Assembly: GCA_964594905.1 (NCBI GenBank)
Contig: CAZQOI010000006.1
Location: 1-64,000 of the forward strand
DNA: 64,000 nucleotides
From: Granulosicoccus sp964594905
GTDB taxonomy: Bacteria > Pseudomonadota > Gammaproteobacteria > Granulosicoccales > Granulosicoccaceae
Reading direction: 5' to 3'
The notes under the pieces were generated by a model. The model searched no databases. It had not been told where the DNA came from and worked only from the letters and a program-made list of their open reading frames with translations. Below, piece by piece: positions 1-7,993 of this stretch. The position numbers and the translations under genes are program-made. Positions within the stretch are counted from its first letter, which is position 1; the number at the start of each line of letters is the position of its first letter.

Positions 1-1
1 G

Positions 2-757
2 AATGCTCAACTTTTGAATTCAGACCCGCACAATAACGAATCTCTACTGCTGTTTGATGAGCAAATGCCTGTTGATATTACTGATACGGCACTCCGATTC
101 AGGAGCGAATGCCCGCCAGATACCAAATTCAAATCTGAAAATCTCTTCAAGTTTCGCCGTGGTAGAGGCGATTTCCAGGTCTCCGTCGTTGCGGCTCTTT
201 TGTCTCTGATTTTTCTCGTGTTCTTTTGGACCCAAACTGGTTGGGAAAATCGGAAGCTTCCAGATGATCTGGGCACGTACATTGGACATCAAATTGGTCT
301 GCTTGAATCGGAAGGGCGTGTCAAACGTCTGGGTACCATCCTGAAACAATCCTGGGTGGTACCGTTACTGTGTCTGATGGTTCTGGTGCCAGCCTCGATA
401 CTGAATCTTCGACAATCGTGGCGAGTGCGCCGTTGGCGACAGAGGTTCCTTTTGCCAACAGATGCCAGTTATGAAACTGCTAAATATTTGGCTGCACTTG
501 AATATGTCTTGTACTTCATCTTGTATACGCTATCGGTTCCAATTTTAGGTTACTTGCTATCGACAATAGTGCTTGGCGTTTATCTTACCTGGCGACTTGG
601 CTATCGCACACCAAAGTGGTTGCTGATTGGATTACTCAGTAGTTTCGCCATAGTAGTTATCTTCAGAAGCTTTTTACAAATAAAAACACCAATCAGTATC
701 TGGCTCTATGATCAGTTACCCGCAGGATTGCGTGTATTTATGTTGACCTATTTCTAG
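2..757 (+). CDS. TctB-family small membrane subunit of a tripartite tricarboxylate transporter (5' end may lie outside window)
   Basis: Small membrane component of a TTT carboxylate importer. Reading from the TTG at 14 gives 247 residues, with hydrophobic segments near 56-74, 113-132, 162-192 and 201-220, the usual TctB pattern. A long polar N-terminus of about 50 residues precedes the first helix. The frame stays open to the window edge, so the true start may be upstream; no ATG lies in this frame before residue 1. It is followed after 15 bp by a TctA permease and then a TctC binding protein, and the family call rests mainly on that context plus topology. TctB sequences are poorly conserved. 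Confidence 0.75.
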   Translation, partial: NAQLLNSDPHNNESLLLFDEQMPVDITDTALRFRSECPPDTKFKSENLFKFRRGRGDFQVSVVAALLSLIFLVFFWTQTGWENRKLPDDLGTYIGHQIGLLESEGRVKRLGTILKQSWVVPLLCLMVLVPASILNLRQSWRVRRWRQRFLLPTDASYETAKYLAALEYVLYFILYTLSVPILGYLLSTIVLGVYLTWRLGYRTPKWLLIGLLSSFAIVVIFRSFLQIKTPISIWLYDQLPAGLRVFMLTYF

Positions 758-772
758 CGGTTGATCTGAACG

Positions 773-2266
773 ATGGAAGCTTTTATAAGTGGAATTGATC
801 AACTGTTACAGCCATCGGTGATCGCTGCCATTTTTATTGGGTCGATTGGTGGTGTTATAATAGGTGCAGTACCGGGTATTGGGCCTGCGATTGCAATTGC
901 CATACTATTACCGGCCACAATATTTCTCGATGACCTTGTCAGCTTGGTATTGTTACTGGGTGTCTATGGGTCATCAATGTATGGTGGAGCAATACCTGCC
1001 ATTTTGATCAATACGCCAGGTACTCCAGTTAATGCACTGACTACCTACGATGGCTACGCGATGACCAAACGTGGAGAAGCCTCCCGAGCATTGTCAATTG
1101 CCTATTCTTCATCGTTTATTGGCGCTTGTTTTTCCATAAGTATTGCTTTAATCGCATTGTTTGCGTTCGGCCCTTATCTTCGTGATCTTGGTGCGTTATT
1201 TGGTCAGCGCGATATCATGATGGCGGCGGTACTGGGAGGAGTACTGCTTATCGCTGCGCACAAGCAGAACATGGGTATAGCTGCCATGTTATTCGGCTTT
1301 GGGTTTTTGATATCCCTTGTTGGTCGGCAAACGACACGGAAGATTGATCGCTACACCTTCGATATCGAGTATCTCTATGCAGGGTTTAATCTCATTGTGG
1401 TTATCGTCGGTATCTTTGCACTCAGTCAAGCAATGAACCTGATGATAGGCAAAGACGATGATCCACCTCCAGCTAGGGTCACAGGGGGTGTACTGCGTGG
1501 CTTCAAGGAACTTGCCAGTAGAAAAATTATTGCATTTACATCTGCGATTTACGGAACCGTGATGGGCATAATCCCTGGAGTCGGAGAATTCGTCGCGCAA
1601 TTCTTTAGCTATTCGACCGCTCGTTCATTGTCAAAAGAACCGTCGCGTTTTGGGCATGGATCACCGGAGGGTTTGATTGCTTCAGAGACTTCTAACAATG
1701 CGGTACCTGCTGCCGCTATGATTCCGCTTCTGGCTCTGGGTGTGCCCGGTGAAGCATTAACAGCCATGATGATGGTCGTGTTTTTTGATGCTGGTATAAA
1801 ACCAGGTCCTGATATTTTTGAGAATAATCCGGATTTTCTCTTTAGCCTCTTTACCGCTTTGCTAGTGATCAATGTGTTGGTGGTAGTGACGCTTATGTTC
1901 ACAACCAAGCTGATCGCTCGGATGATTTATATACCCAATAAATTTCTGGGAGCGATGATTATGCTGCTGGCTTTTGTCGGTGTTTACTCGATACGTAATA
2001 GTCTTGCTGATTGTATCTTTGCTGTAGCGTTTGGATTTATTGGCCTGGTATTGAGGAGACTTGACTGGCCCTTGGTGCCCATAGTTTTGGGCCTGGTTCT
2101 CGGTTCCATCATCACCGAGAGGCTGACTGCTGGTGCTGGGCAGATAAAAATAGCCGCAGATTTTATAAATCGGCCTGTATCTGGGACTCTTTTTGTGGCT
2201 ATCATAGCGGTACTGATTTACATAATATGGCATGCTGCGGTTAAGCCGAAAAGAGTCGATCAGTAA
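773..2266 (+). CDS. TctA-family large permease of tripartite tricarboxylate transporter
   Basis: Large membrane subunit of the TTT importer, 497 residues, the normal family length. It is hydrophobic throughout, with about a dozen membrane helices. Glycine- and proline-rich re-entrant motifs sit near residues 30-45 (GAVPGIGPA) and near 80-90 (NTPGTPVNA), and a second internal GIIPGVGE repeat matches the two-fold repeat known for TctA. It lies between tctB and tctC in the same direction and would form the channel that takes substrate from the periplasmic binding protein. The substrate cannot be read from the sequence; family members carry citrate, tartrate, other dicarboxylates or aromatic acids. 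Confidence 0.93.
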   Translation: MEAFISGIDQLLQPSVIAAIFIGSIGGVIIGAVPGIGPAIAIAILLPATIFLDDLVSLVLLLGVYGSSMYGGAIPAILINTPGTPVNALTTYDGYAMTKRGEASRALSIAYSSSFIGACFSISIALIALFAFGPYLRDLGALFGQRDIMMAAVLGGVLLIAAHKQNMGIAAMLFGFGFLISLVGRQTTRKIDRYTFDIEYLYAGFNLIVVIVGIFALSQAMNLMIGKDDDPPPARVTGGVLRGFKELASRKIIAFTSAIYGTVMGIIPGVGEFVAQFFSYSTARSLSKEPSRFGHGSPEGLIASETSNNAVPAAAMIPLLALGVPGEALTAMMMVVFFDAGIKPGPDIFENNPDFLFSLFTALLVINVLVVVTLMFTTKLIARMIYIPNKFLGAMIMLLAFVGVYSIRNSLADCIFAVAFGFIGLVLRRLDWPLVPIVLGLVLGSIITERLTAGAGQIKIAADFINRPVSGTLFVAIIAVLIYIIWHAAVKPKRVDQ

Positions 2267-2292
2267 GTAAAACATTCCAATTGGAGGAAATC

Positions 2293-3222
2293 ATGTTTAA
2301 AAAAATTATCGTAGCGGTTAGTGCATTAGCAGCCCTTATAGGTTTTACAGCGCCTGTTCATGCGGAATACCCCACTTCTCCGGTGCAGTTTATTGTGCCT
2401 TGGCCTCCGGGTGATTTTGAAGATGTATTGACTCGTATGATCGCCAAAAAAATGGAAGAGAAAACTGGTGTTTCTGCGTCTGTAGTGAACAAACCAGGTG
2501 GTGGAGATGGTCCGTTTCCAGGTGCATTGGAAGTTTTAAACGGTCCTACCGATGGATCAGTGGTTGGGTCCTTTGTAATCGGCGTGCCGGTTGTTGGACC
2601 AGTTCTGGATATGGGTATTGAGGAAGATAGTTTTACACCTGTTGGAATATTTCTAACTTATCCGTTTGTGCTTGCTGCAAGTGGTGATGCTCCATATGGC
2701 AACATGGCTGAATTGGCAGAGCACGCTAAAAGTAATGATGTTGTATTAGGTCATTTTGGCGCTGGACTTACACCAACTCGGGCCAGTATGGCGGCTGCGG
2801 CTAAACTGGATTTCGAGTTCGCTGATGATTCAGCCTTTGATATGCTTGACTGCAATACTTTGTCGTCAGGTGATGCAGATATCATCAACACAACCTTGGC
2901 ACTTATTGAGCCTTGCCTGGATGACATCAACATACTTGCAAACATCGGTGCGGAGCCAATAGCCAAACTTGATGGAGTTGACACACTCGCTGCTCAATCT
3001 GGTATCAATGATATTGAACTGTGGAATGGCTTGTTTGTTAAAAAAGGAACCCCACAAGAAGTCATCGATGTTCTGGCAACGATAGCTGAAGAAACCATGA
3101 TGGGCGAGGAAGCACAGCAACTGATGGTTGAAACCGGTGCTCGTGTTTACTGGGAAGATGGTGAAATGTCAGCTGCTCGTATAGTTAAGGACAGAGCTAA
3201 AAATGCTGAGCTGGATCAGTAA
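2293..3222 (+). CDS. TctC / Bug-family periplasmic substrate-binding protein
   Basis: Extracytoplasmic receptor of the TTT system. The ATG at 2293 is chosen because GGAGG stands at 2283-2287, six bases upstream. The first 24 residues are a Sec signal peptide (two Lys, hydrophobic core, cleavage near HA-E). Mature protein begins in the Bug pattern: a short strand followed by FIVPWPPG near residues 31-40, the first substrate-binding loop. Total about 309 residues, normal for the family. Gene order TctB-TctA-TctC differs from the textbook tctCBA. The receptor is encoded immediately before the amidotransferase/P450/ligase genes, so its ligand may be the substrate of that pathway (inference). Confidence 0.9.
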   Translation: MFKKIIVAVSALAALIGFTAPVHAEYPTSPVQFIVPWPPGDFEDVLTRMIAKKMEEKTGVSASVVNKPGGGDGPFPGALEVLNGPTDGSVVGSFVIGVPVVGPVLDMGIEEDSFTPVGIFLTYPFVLAASGDAPYGNMAELAEHAKSNDVVLGHFGAGLTPTRASMAAAAKLDFEFADDSAFDMLDCNTLSSGDADIINTTLALIEPCLDDINILANIGAEPIAKLDGVDTLAAQSGINDIELWNGLFVKKGTPQEVIDVLATIAEETMMGEEAQQLMVETGARVYWEDGEMSAARIVKDRAKNAELDQ

Positions 3223-3255
3223 CAGAGCTCGATCGACTGGAGAGCTGTAATGGAT

Positions 3256-3284
3256 GTGGCCGCTGCACAGTCAGTGGCCACTTT
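3256..3284 (+). terminator. Stem-loop after tctC (possible attenuator)
   Basis: Stem GTGGCCGCTG (3256-3265) pairs with CAGTGGCCAC (3272-3281), one G-U pair, loop of six, followed by only three T. It is strong as a hairpin but weak as an intrinsic terminator. It sits between the transporter genes and the amidotransferase gene, so it may protect or attenuate the downstream message. Confidence 0.4.
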
Positions 3285-3323
3285 CACTAGATGGCATAAG
3301 TCTCCTGTGAGGTATCGTTCTTC

Positions 3324-4195
3324 ATGAATCCTATTAAACTTGGCATACTCCAGGTCAATCATGATAAATCGACCGAAGTAGGGGATGCGTTTCCAGACGA
3401 TGCGCATCGNNNNNNNNNNNNNNNNNNNNNNNNNNNNNNNNNNNNNNNNNNNNNNNNNNNNNNNNNNNNNNNNNNNNNNNNNNNNNNNNNNNNNNNNNNN
3501 NNNNNNNNNTCAATCATGATAAATCGACCGAAGTAGGGGATGCGTTTCCAGACGATGCGCATCGCTTCAGGGATTTATTTGATTGTCAGGAAGAGCGTTA
3601 TCGTTATCGTGTCTATATGACGATCGGCGGTGAAATTCCGCAGGATATCAATGAACAAGACGCGTTTATGATAACGGGTAGCCCATTAAGCGTTCTGGAT
3701 AAGCACGTCTTTACAGATGGTTTGATGGAATTTATCAGACAGTGTGATGCTGCAAAAAAACCATTGTTTGGTGCCTGTTTTGGTCATCAGGCAATCGCTT
3801 TGGCATTGGGTGGTTCTGTTGAGCGAACGCCAACTGGATACAATGTAGGTATAGAGAACACCCAATTTCACACCAAACGACCTTGGATGAATCCCTTCCA
3901 TAAAGAGCTTGCTATGCATGTTTTTCATCAAGACCGGGTCACACGGCTACCAGATGGTTGCGACCTGCTGGGCTCAAGTACTAACTGTGAAATAGCTAGT
4001 TTTGCTAAAGATAGTCACCTATTTACAACGCAAGCCCACCCGGAATTTAACCATTCCTTTATGCGCTGTGTTCTTAAATATACAGAATCTGAATTGCAGC
4101 CGGAGGTTAGTAGTGCGGCTTATGCAAGTCTGGATAATCAGTCAGAGGGCGAAGTATTTGCCAAATGGTGCACCAGATTTTTTAAAGGCTTCTAA
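3324..4195 (+). CDS. Class I glutamine amidotransferase-like protein (gene interrupted by an artefactual N gap)
   Basis: GATase1-fold protein. As printed, the gene is broken by 100 N. The 55 bases before the gap (3355-3409) are repeated exactly after it (3510-3564). Collapsing the repeat and removing the N gives one 717-bp frame of 238 residues, the usual length for the GMP-synthase-like GATase1 group. In the merged protein the nucleophile is Cys100 in GACFGHQ, and His187 and Glu189 in QAHPEF complete the Cys-His-Glu triad. A FHQDRV segment typical of this subfamily is present. Three bases separate it from the P450 gene. Beside an oxygenase and a GS-like ligase, a gamma-glutamyl hydrolase role (as PuuD, or the AtdA2 group) is plausible but inferred. 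Confidence 0.88.
3410..3509. other. Assembly gap of 100 N
   Basis: Exactly 100 N. The arms 3355-3409 and 3510-3564 are identical over 55 bp, and merging them restores a full-length reading frame. The gap is therefore most likely an unmerged contig overlap with no sequence missing. An overlap of exactly 55 bases is a size expected from a de Bruijn assembly with k near 55 (inference). Confidence 0.93.
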
Positions 4196-4197
4196 TC

Positions 4198-5424
4198 ATG
4201 CTAGATGACGGTCATTTAAACCTGATGAGCCATGATAGTTTTGCGGAAGGTGTGCCTCACAAAACGTTTCAGCGGTTGCGCAAAATGGATCCGGTATCCT
4301 GGACTGATGGCGACACCCAAACCAAGGGGTTCTGGAGTCTTACACGACATGCTGATATTGCGCTGGCAAACCGCGAAAGCAAGGTGTTCAGTTCAGCTCA
4401 AGGTATTCGACTAGAAGATCAGAGTCATGAAGAATACCTTGCTAGAAGAACATTCCAGGAAACTGATTCACCTGAACATACTTTTATCCGGCGAAAGGTA
4501 AACCCGCCTTTTGCAGTTCGTCCAATAGCGGAATACGAATCCGTTATAAGGGACTTAGCGGGGGATATGATTGATAAGGCGAAATCGAAAAAGGAGTTTG
4601 ATGCTGTTGAAGATATAGCCAAACAGCTACCCATGATGATGTTGGGCCTTATTCTCGGTTTGCCAACAGAGGATCTAAATTGGCTTGTTGAGAAGGGAGA
4701 TGCGCTTATAGGTAATTCAGATCCTGATTTTACAGACAATGTTATAGACAAGGTCGATAGTAGTGCGTACAGCATGATGCCATTTCGTAGCCCGGCTGGT
4801 GTAGAGCTTTATGATTATGCTGCGGATATTATGGCTGGGCGTAAGAAGCTGGAAAAGAACGGCCTGCTATCGCATATGTTAGATAGTGAGGCGGTGTTAG
4901 ATGAATTGGAGTTCAAGAATTTTTTCTGTCTGTTAATTGCTGCTGGTAACGATACAACACGCTACTCCATCTCGATGGCAATCTATTTACTGAGTCAGCA
5001 GCCAGAGCTTATAAGCCAGTTGAACAGCGGAGACTGTTGGGATACATGTGCTGATGAATTTATTCGACTTGCATCACCTACAATGCATTTCCGACGTACG
5101 GCTACGCAAGACTATAAGCTTCACGATAAAATAATTCGTGAAGGAGACAAGGTGCTGTTGTGGTTTGTCTCGGGTAGTCGAGACGAAACAGTGTTTGAGA
5201 ATCCTCATGAAGTCAGGTTGGATCGTAAACCTAATCGTCATTTGGCTTTTGGGCAGGGTGGTGCGCATGTTTGTTTGGGACGGTACCTGGCAAAGCTTGA
5301 AGTTCAAGTACTACTTCAGGAACTACTTAAACGTGTTTCACATATCGAAGCGATCGAAGAGCCTGAATGGACGCGTTCCAATTTCATATGTGGTGTAAAA
5401 CGATTGGGCGTCAGAGTTTCATAA
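4198..5424 (+). CDS. Cytochrome P450 monooxygenase
   Basis: Soluble bacterial class P450 of 408 residues, the usual length, with no membrane anchor. Visible landmarks are the I-helix oxygen-activation motif AAGNDTT (248-254), the K-helix ExxR pair Glu287/Arg290, and the haem loop FGQGGAHVCLG with the thiolate ligand Cys359. It starts three bases after the amidotransferase stop and ends three bases before the ligase start, so the three genes are almost certainly co-transcribed. No ferredoxin or ferredoxin reductase gene lies in the window, so electrons must come from a partner encoded elsewhere. The substrate is unknown. In this setting hydroxylation or N-dealkylation of a gamma-glutamylated amine is the working inference. 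Confidence 0.96.
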   Translation: MLDDGHLNLMSHDSFAEGVPHKTFQRLRKMDPVSWTDGDTQTKGFWSLTRHADIALANRESKVFSSAQGIRLEDQSHEEYLARRTFQETDSPEHTFIRRKVNPPFAVRPIAEYESVIRDLAGDMIDKAKSKKEFDAVEDIAKQLPMMMLGLILGLPTEDLNWLVEKGDALIGNSDPDFTDNVIDKVDSSAYSMMPFRSPAGVELYDYAADIMAGRKKLEKNGLLSHMLDSEAVLDELEFKNFFCLLIAAGNDTTRYSISMAIYLLSQQPELISQLNSGDCWDTCADEFIRLASPTMHFRRTATQDYKLHDKIIREGDKVLLWFVSGSRDETVFENPHEVRLDRKPNRHLAFGQGGAHVCLGRYLAKLEVQVLLQELLKRVSHIEAIEEPEWTRSNFICGVKRLGVRVS

Positions 5425-5427
5425 ATA

Positions 5428-6693
5428 GTGATGCGCACGAGAGCTCTGTTTTGTGATTTATTAAATTTACCAAGAGGTAAATACTTACCTGCCGATGTTG
5501 CCAAGGATGGTTCAGTAGGTTTCGCGCGCGCGGCTTTCGCTGTTTCATATGATCGCGATCTATTGCCTGTTCCTGGGTGCGGTGTTCATGACGGCTTACC
5601 GGATATGCAACTCATTCTCGATGAAGAGCGTCGTTTGTCGTGGCAGAATGCAACAGAGATAGCTCTGGGAGATCTCTATATTGATGACGAGCCGTTTGGA
5701 TTATGTGCTCGCTCCCGATTGAAGCACACGATTTCACAATGGCAGTCATTAGGGTTAACACCAAAAATTGGGCTTGAGACAGAAGCCTATATTTTTCAGC
5801 GTGACCAGGATGGTATCTGGAGACCGTATGACACTCCTGGTGCATTTGTTTACGGCACAGGCCCTGAAAATGATCCGAGGGGTTTGGTGGACGAAATCTG
5901 GGAAACCGCTAGTGCATGTGGTATTCCACTTGAGAGTGCCAACGGTGAGTTTGATAACGGGCAAATTGAATTAACCTTGCGTTTTGATGATGCGCTCAAA
6001 GCCTGCGATGACACGTTTCTTATGCGTGTTATGGCACGTGAACTGGCTCTAAAGAAAGGTTTGTTGCTTTCGTTCATGCCAAAGCCAATACCCGATCGTG
6101 GTGGTTCAGGTCTGCATGTTAATTTTAGTTTTACTGATCAAGATGGCAGTAATGTTATTGCGCCTGATGGGGAGCTCTCTGATCTGGCCAAGCATTGCAT
6201 GGCTGGTCTTATTCATCATCATCAAGGCCTTGCGGGATTATTGGCAAGCACTGTCAACAGCTACGATCGATTAAGTGCTGGGAGTATGGCTGGTTATTGG
6301 GCGAACTGGGCCGAAGATCATCGTATGGTCACTACCCGATGTTCGACCGGTTCCCCTCGTAGCGCTCGTCTCGAGCATCGTATGGCGGACGGCGCGAGCA
6401 ACCCTTATCAGGCGGTTACATCCGTACTTCAAGCGGCAAAACTTGGGTATGAGAATAAGATGAAACTAAAAGCGGCTGAGGATCTGGATGGTTTAGAACA
6501 CGTTAGGGCGACAGTACATGTACCCTCGAATCTTGATAAAGCGATAACTGCGCTGGATAAAGATGCTCCATTGCGAAACGCTGTTGGTGAGCTTTACTGT
6601 AACGCTTTGATATACCTCAAGCGCGACGAAGTAGATCGGTTGTTAGGGAAAAGCGTTGATGAAGTGCGTGATTTTTACTTGCCGTTTATATAG
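5428..6693 (+). CDS. Glutamine synthetase-family ligase (candidate gamma-glutamylamide synthetase)
   Basis: ATP-dependent ligase of the GS superfamily, 421 residues, closer in length to GS-like amine ligases such as PuuA or GmaS than to GlnA. Motifs: the metal-binding ExE pair Glu117/Glu119, GQIE at 178-181, GSGLH with His230, NSYDRL at 277-282, and the RLEHR arginine motif at 314-318 followed by ADGASNPY. The second histidine of the usual GSG-H-x-H segment is Asn232 here. There is no clear adenylylation-site tyrosine loop as in housekeeping GlnA. Its place beside a P450 and a GATase1 protein suggests that it joins glutamate to an amine substrate rather than to ammonia. The specific amine cannot be named. 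Confidence 0.88.
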   Translation: MMRTRALFCDLLNLPRGKYLPADVAKDGSVGFARAAFAVSYDRDLLPVPGCGVHDGLPDMQLILDEERRLSWQNATEIALGDLYIDDEPFGLCARSRLKHTISQWQSLGLTPKIGLETEAYIFQRDQDGIWRPYDTPGAFVYGTGPENDPRGLVDEIWETASACGIPLESANGEFDNGQIELTLRFDDALKACDDTFLMRVMARELALKKGLLLSFMPKPIPDRGGSGLHVNFSFTDQDGSNVIAPDGELSDLAKHCMAGLIHHHQGLAGLLASTVNSYDRLSAGSMAGYWANWAEDHRMVTTRCSTGSPRSARLEHRMADGASNPYQAVTSVLQAAKLGYENKMKLKAAEDLDGLEHVRATVHVPSNLDKAITALDKDAPLRNAVGELYCNALIYLKRDEVDRLLGKSVDEVRDFYLPFI

Positions 6694-6699
6694 CTTGAG

Positions 6700-7623
6700 T
6701 TAAAGCGTATCAGTGTTCCCAAATATGGTACTCAGATCACCAGTTAGATAAGGACCAAGAACGATATTCAACGCATTGAGCTGTTGATTGTATTCAGCCT
6801 GGCAGTTTCGACCACCTGTAATCAGTTGCTGCGTGATATTTGCAATTATTGGATCATCGATAAGGGTTGTATCTGCACCAACTCCCCAGCATGCCAAGTC
6901 CCCCAGTCGTTGTGGGCCTGCTCGATGGGAATCAAAGAACGGTGTATCAGGTTGACTACCAAAGAACCATCCGGCTAGTACTGTACCAATGGACAAACCT
7001 GCCTCTCCAAGGAAAACTGCCGATACACCATCTACATAGGATTCCTCGATTCCTAACACTGGGAGTTCAAGTTGATTCACCAAGGCATGTCCGATTTCGT
7101 GCATGAGAACAAAAATACTGGCACTGACTGCTTGATCTTTATCGCTGTAGAAGTTTGAAAATAGCTGAGTGAGTTCGTGGCACATAAAGACCGAACCACC
7201 AGCGCTTTGTGGTAGCCCTTCTTGTTGCGAGATGGTCGCGGATGAAAAACCAGGTGGTACATAGAAAGCGTTGGCTGTGCCGCAGTCGGCAAAGATCACG
7301 TCAATATCGGCAGGCAAAATCAGTGATCTTGACAGCTGGGTGACCAGGTCCATGCCGTCACGCGCGTATTCGAGATCAAGATCTGTTTGTGTGTCAAACA
7401 GAGCCGGCAACAGCACACCGTCATCGCTTAGTTGGTCTTCCGTATCACCGGTCTGCAGCTCTTCAAGCTCGGCAGGCGTATCTGTGGTGTCTGATGGGTC
7501 GTCGCTGGCCGATGAGGAACTCCCACCACCACAGGAAACCAGTGCCGCGAAGATTAATGCGGCGGTTAACGTCTGCGCTGTCCTGGTGATTGGCAATGCG
7601 AATTTGAGTGATAAATGGTTCAT
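6700..7623 (-). CDS. DUF4344-type putative metallopeptidase lipoprotein
   Basis: Predicted lipoprotein: hydrophobic segment 17-29, then the lipobox LVSC with Cys31, followed by a Gly/Ser/Asp-rich linker to about residue 70. The catalytic-looking part carries HEIGH at 175-179 followed by LVNQLELPVLGIEE, the layout of DUF4344 proteins: zinc-binding HExxH, then a conserved Leu-Pro-Val-x-Gly-x-Glu-Glu segment. Total 307 residues. It converges on the ligase gene with only six bases between stops, so it is not part of that operon. The peptidase activity and substrate of DUF4344 are not established. Confidence 0.8.
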   Translation of the reverse strand: MNHLSLKFALPITRTAQTLTAALIFAALVSCGGGSSSSASDDPSDTTDTPAELEELQTGDTEDQLSDDGVLLPALFDTQTDLDLEYARDGMDLVTQLSRSLILPADIDVIFADCGTANAFYVPPGFSSATISQQEGLPQSAGGSVFMCHELTQLFSNFYSDKDQAVSASIFVLMHEIGHALVNQLELPVLGIEESYVDGVSAVFLGEAGLSIGTVLAGWFFGSQPDTPFFDSHRAGPQRLGDLACWGVGADTTLIDDPIIANITQQLITGGRNCQAEYNQQLNALNIVLGPYLTGDLSTIFGNTDTL

Positions 7624-7993
7624 TTACTCAGGGACAGCTGGCCGACTGGAAGGTTTCAGTGTTACCGGATTGCATCGTTGACTAAGTGAGCTATTGGTCA
7701 GTGAAAATGTCACTTGACAACGGTTATAGACCTGATGGTATTCTACCATACCAGATGGGGTGATTACCCTGCTGCTTTATTGATGTGGGTATGGGTCTTT
7801 GTTGTTTCTCGTCAAGCTGTAGGCAACATTGAAATCGAAAATGAGGTGTGCTGTTAACAGAATTTTGATTTAAAAATATTTAATAAGACTCAACGCGGTG
7901 CTCTTACCCACAGGTATTACTGACATTGAGCGTGACTCACGTTACATCAGAATTGCTTTACCACTGTTTAATTGAAAATATCCGGAGGATTTT
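7624..7993. other. 370-bp intergenic region upstream of the TRAP operon
   Basis: Holds no gene I can support. It contains a promoter-like pair with an overlapping operator-like palindrome near 7714-7753 (listed separately) and an A/T-rich stretch around 7840-7990 leading to the ribosome-binding site GGAGGA at 7983-7988. The leader from the predicted promoter to dctP would be about 240 bases, long enough for a structured 5' UTR, but I recognise no known riboswitch. Confidence 0.6.
7714..7753 (+). promoter_or_regulatory. Sigma-70-like promoter with overlapping TGGTAT-N6-ATACCA operator
   Basis: TTGACA at 7714-7719 is a perfect -35. Possible -10 hexamers are GGTATT (17-bp spacer) or TATTCT (19-bp spacer), neither perfect. 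Over the -10 lies the inverted repeat TGGTAT (7736-7741) and ATACCA (7748-7753). Within it is a second, nested repeat TGGTA-TTC-TACCA. Such TGGT...ACCA dyads are typical operators of GntR/FadR-type regulators, including those of uronate metabolism. Control of the TRAP operon downstream is inferred. Confidence 0.55.

Noticed and set aside
3355..3564. 55-bp direct repeats flanking the N gap taken as attachment or insertion-site repeats
   Set aside because: Both copies are exact, they touch the N run, and merging them restores one gene. An assembly overlap explains this fully.
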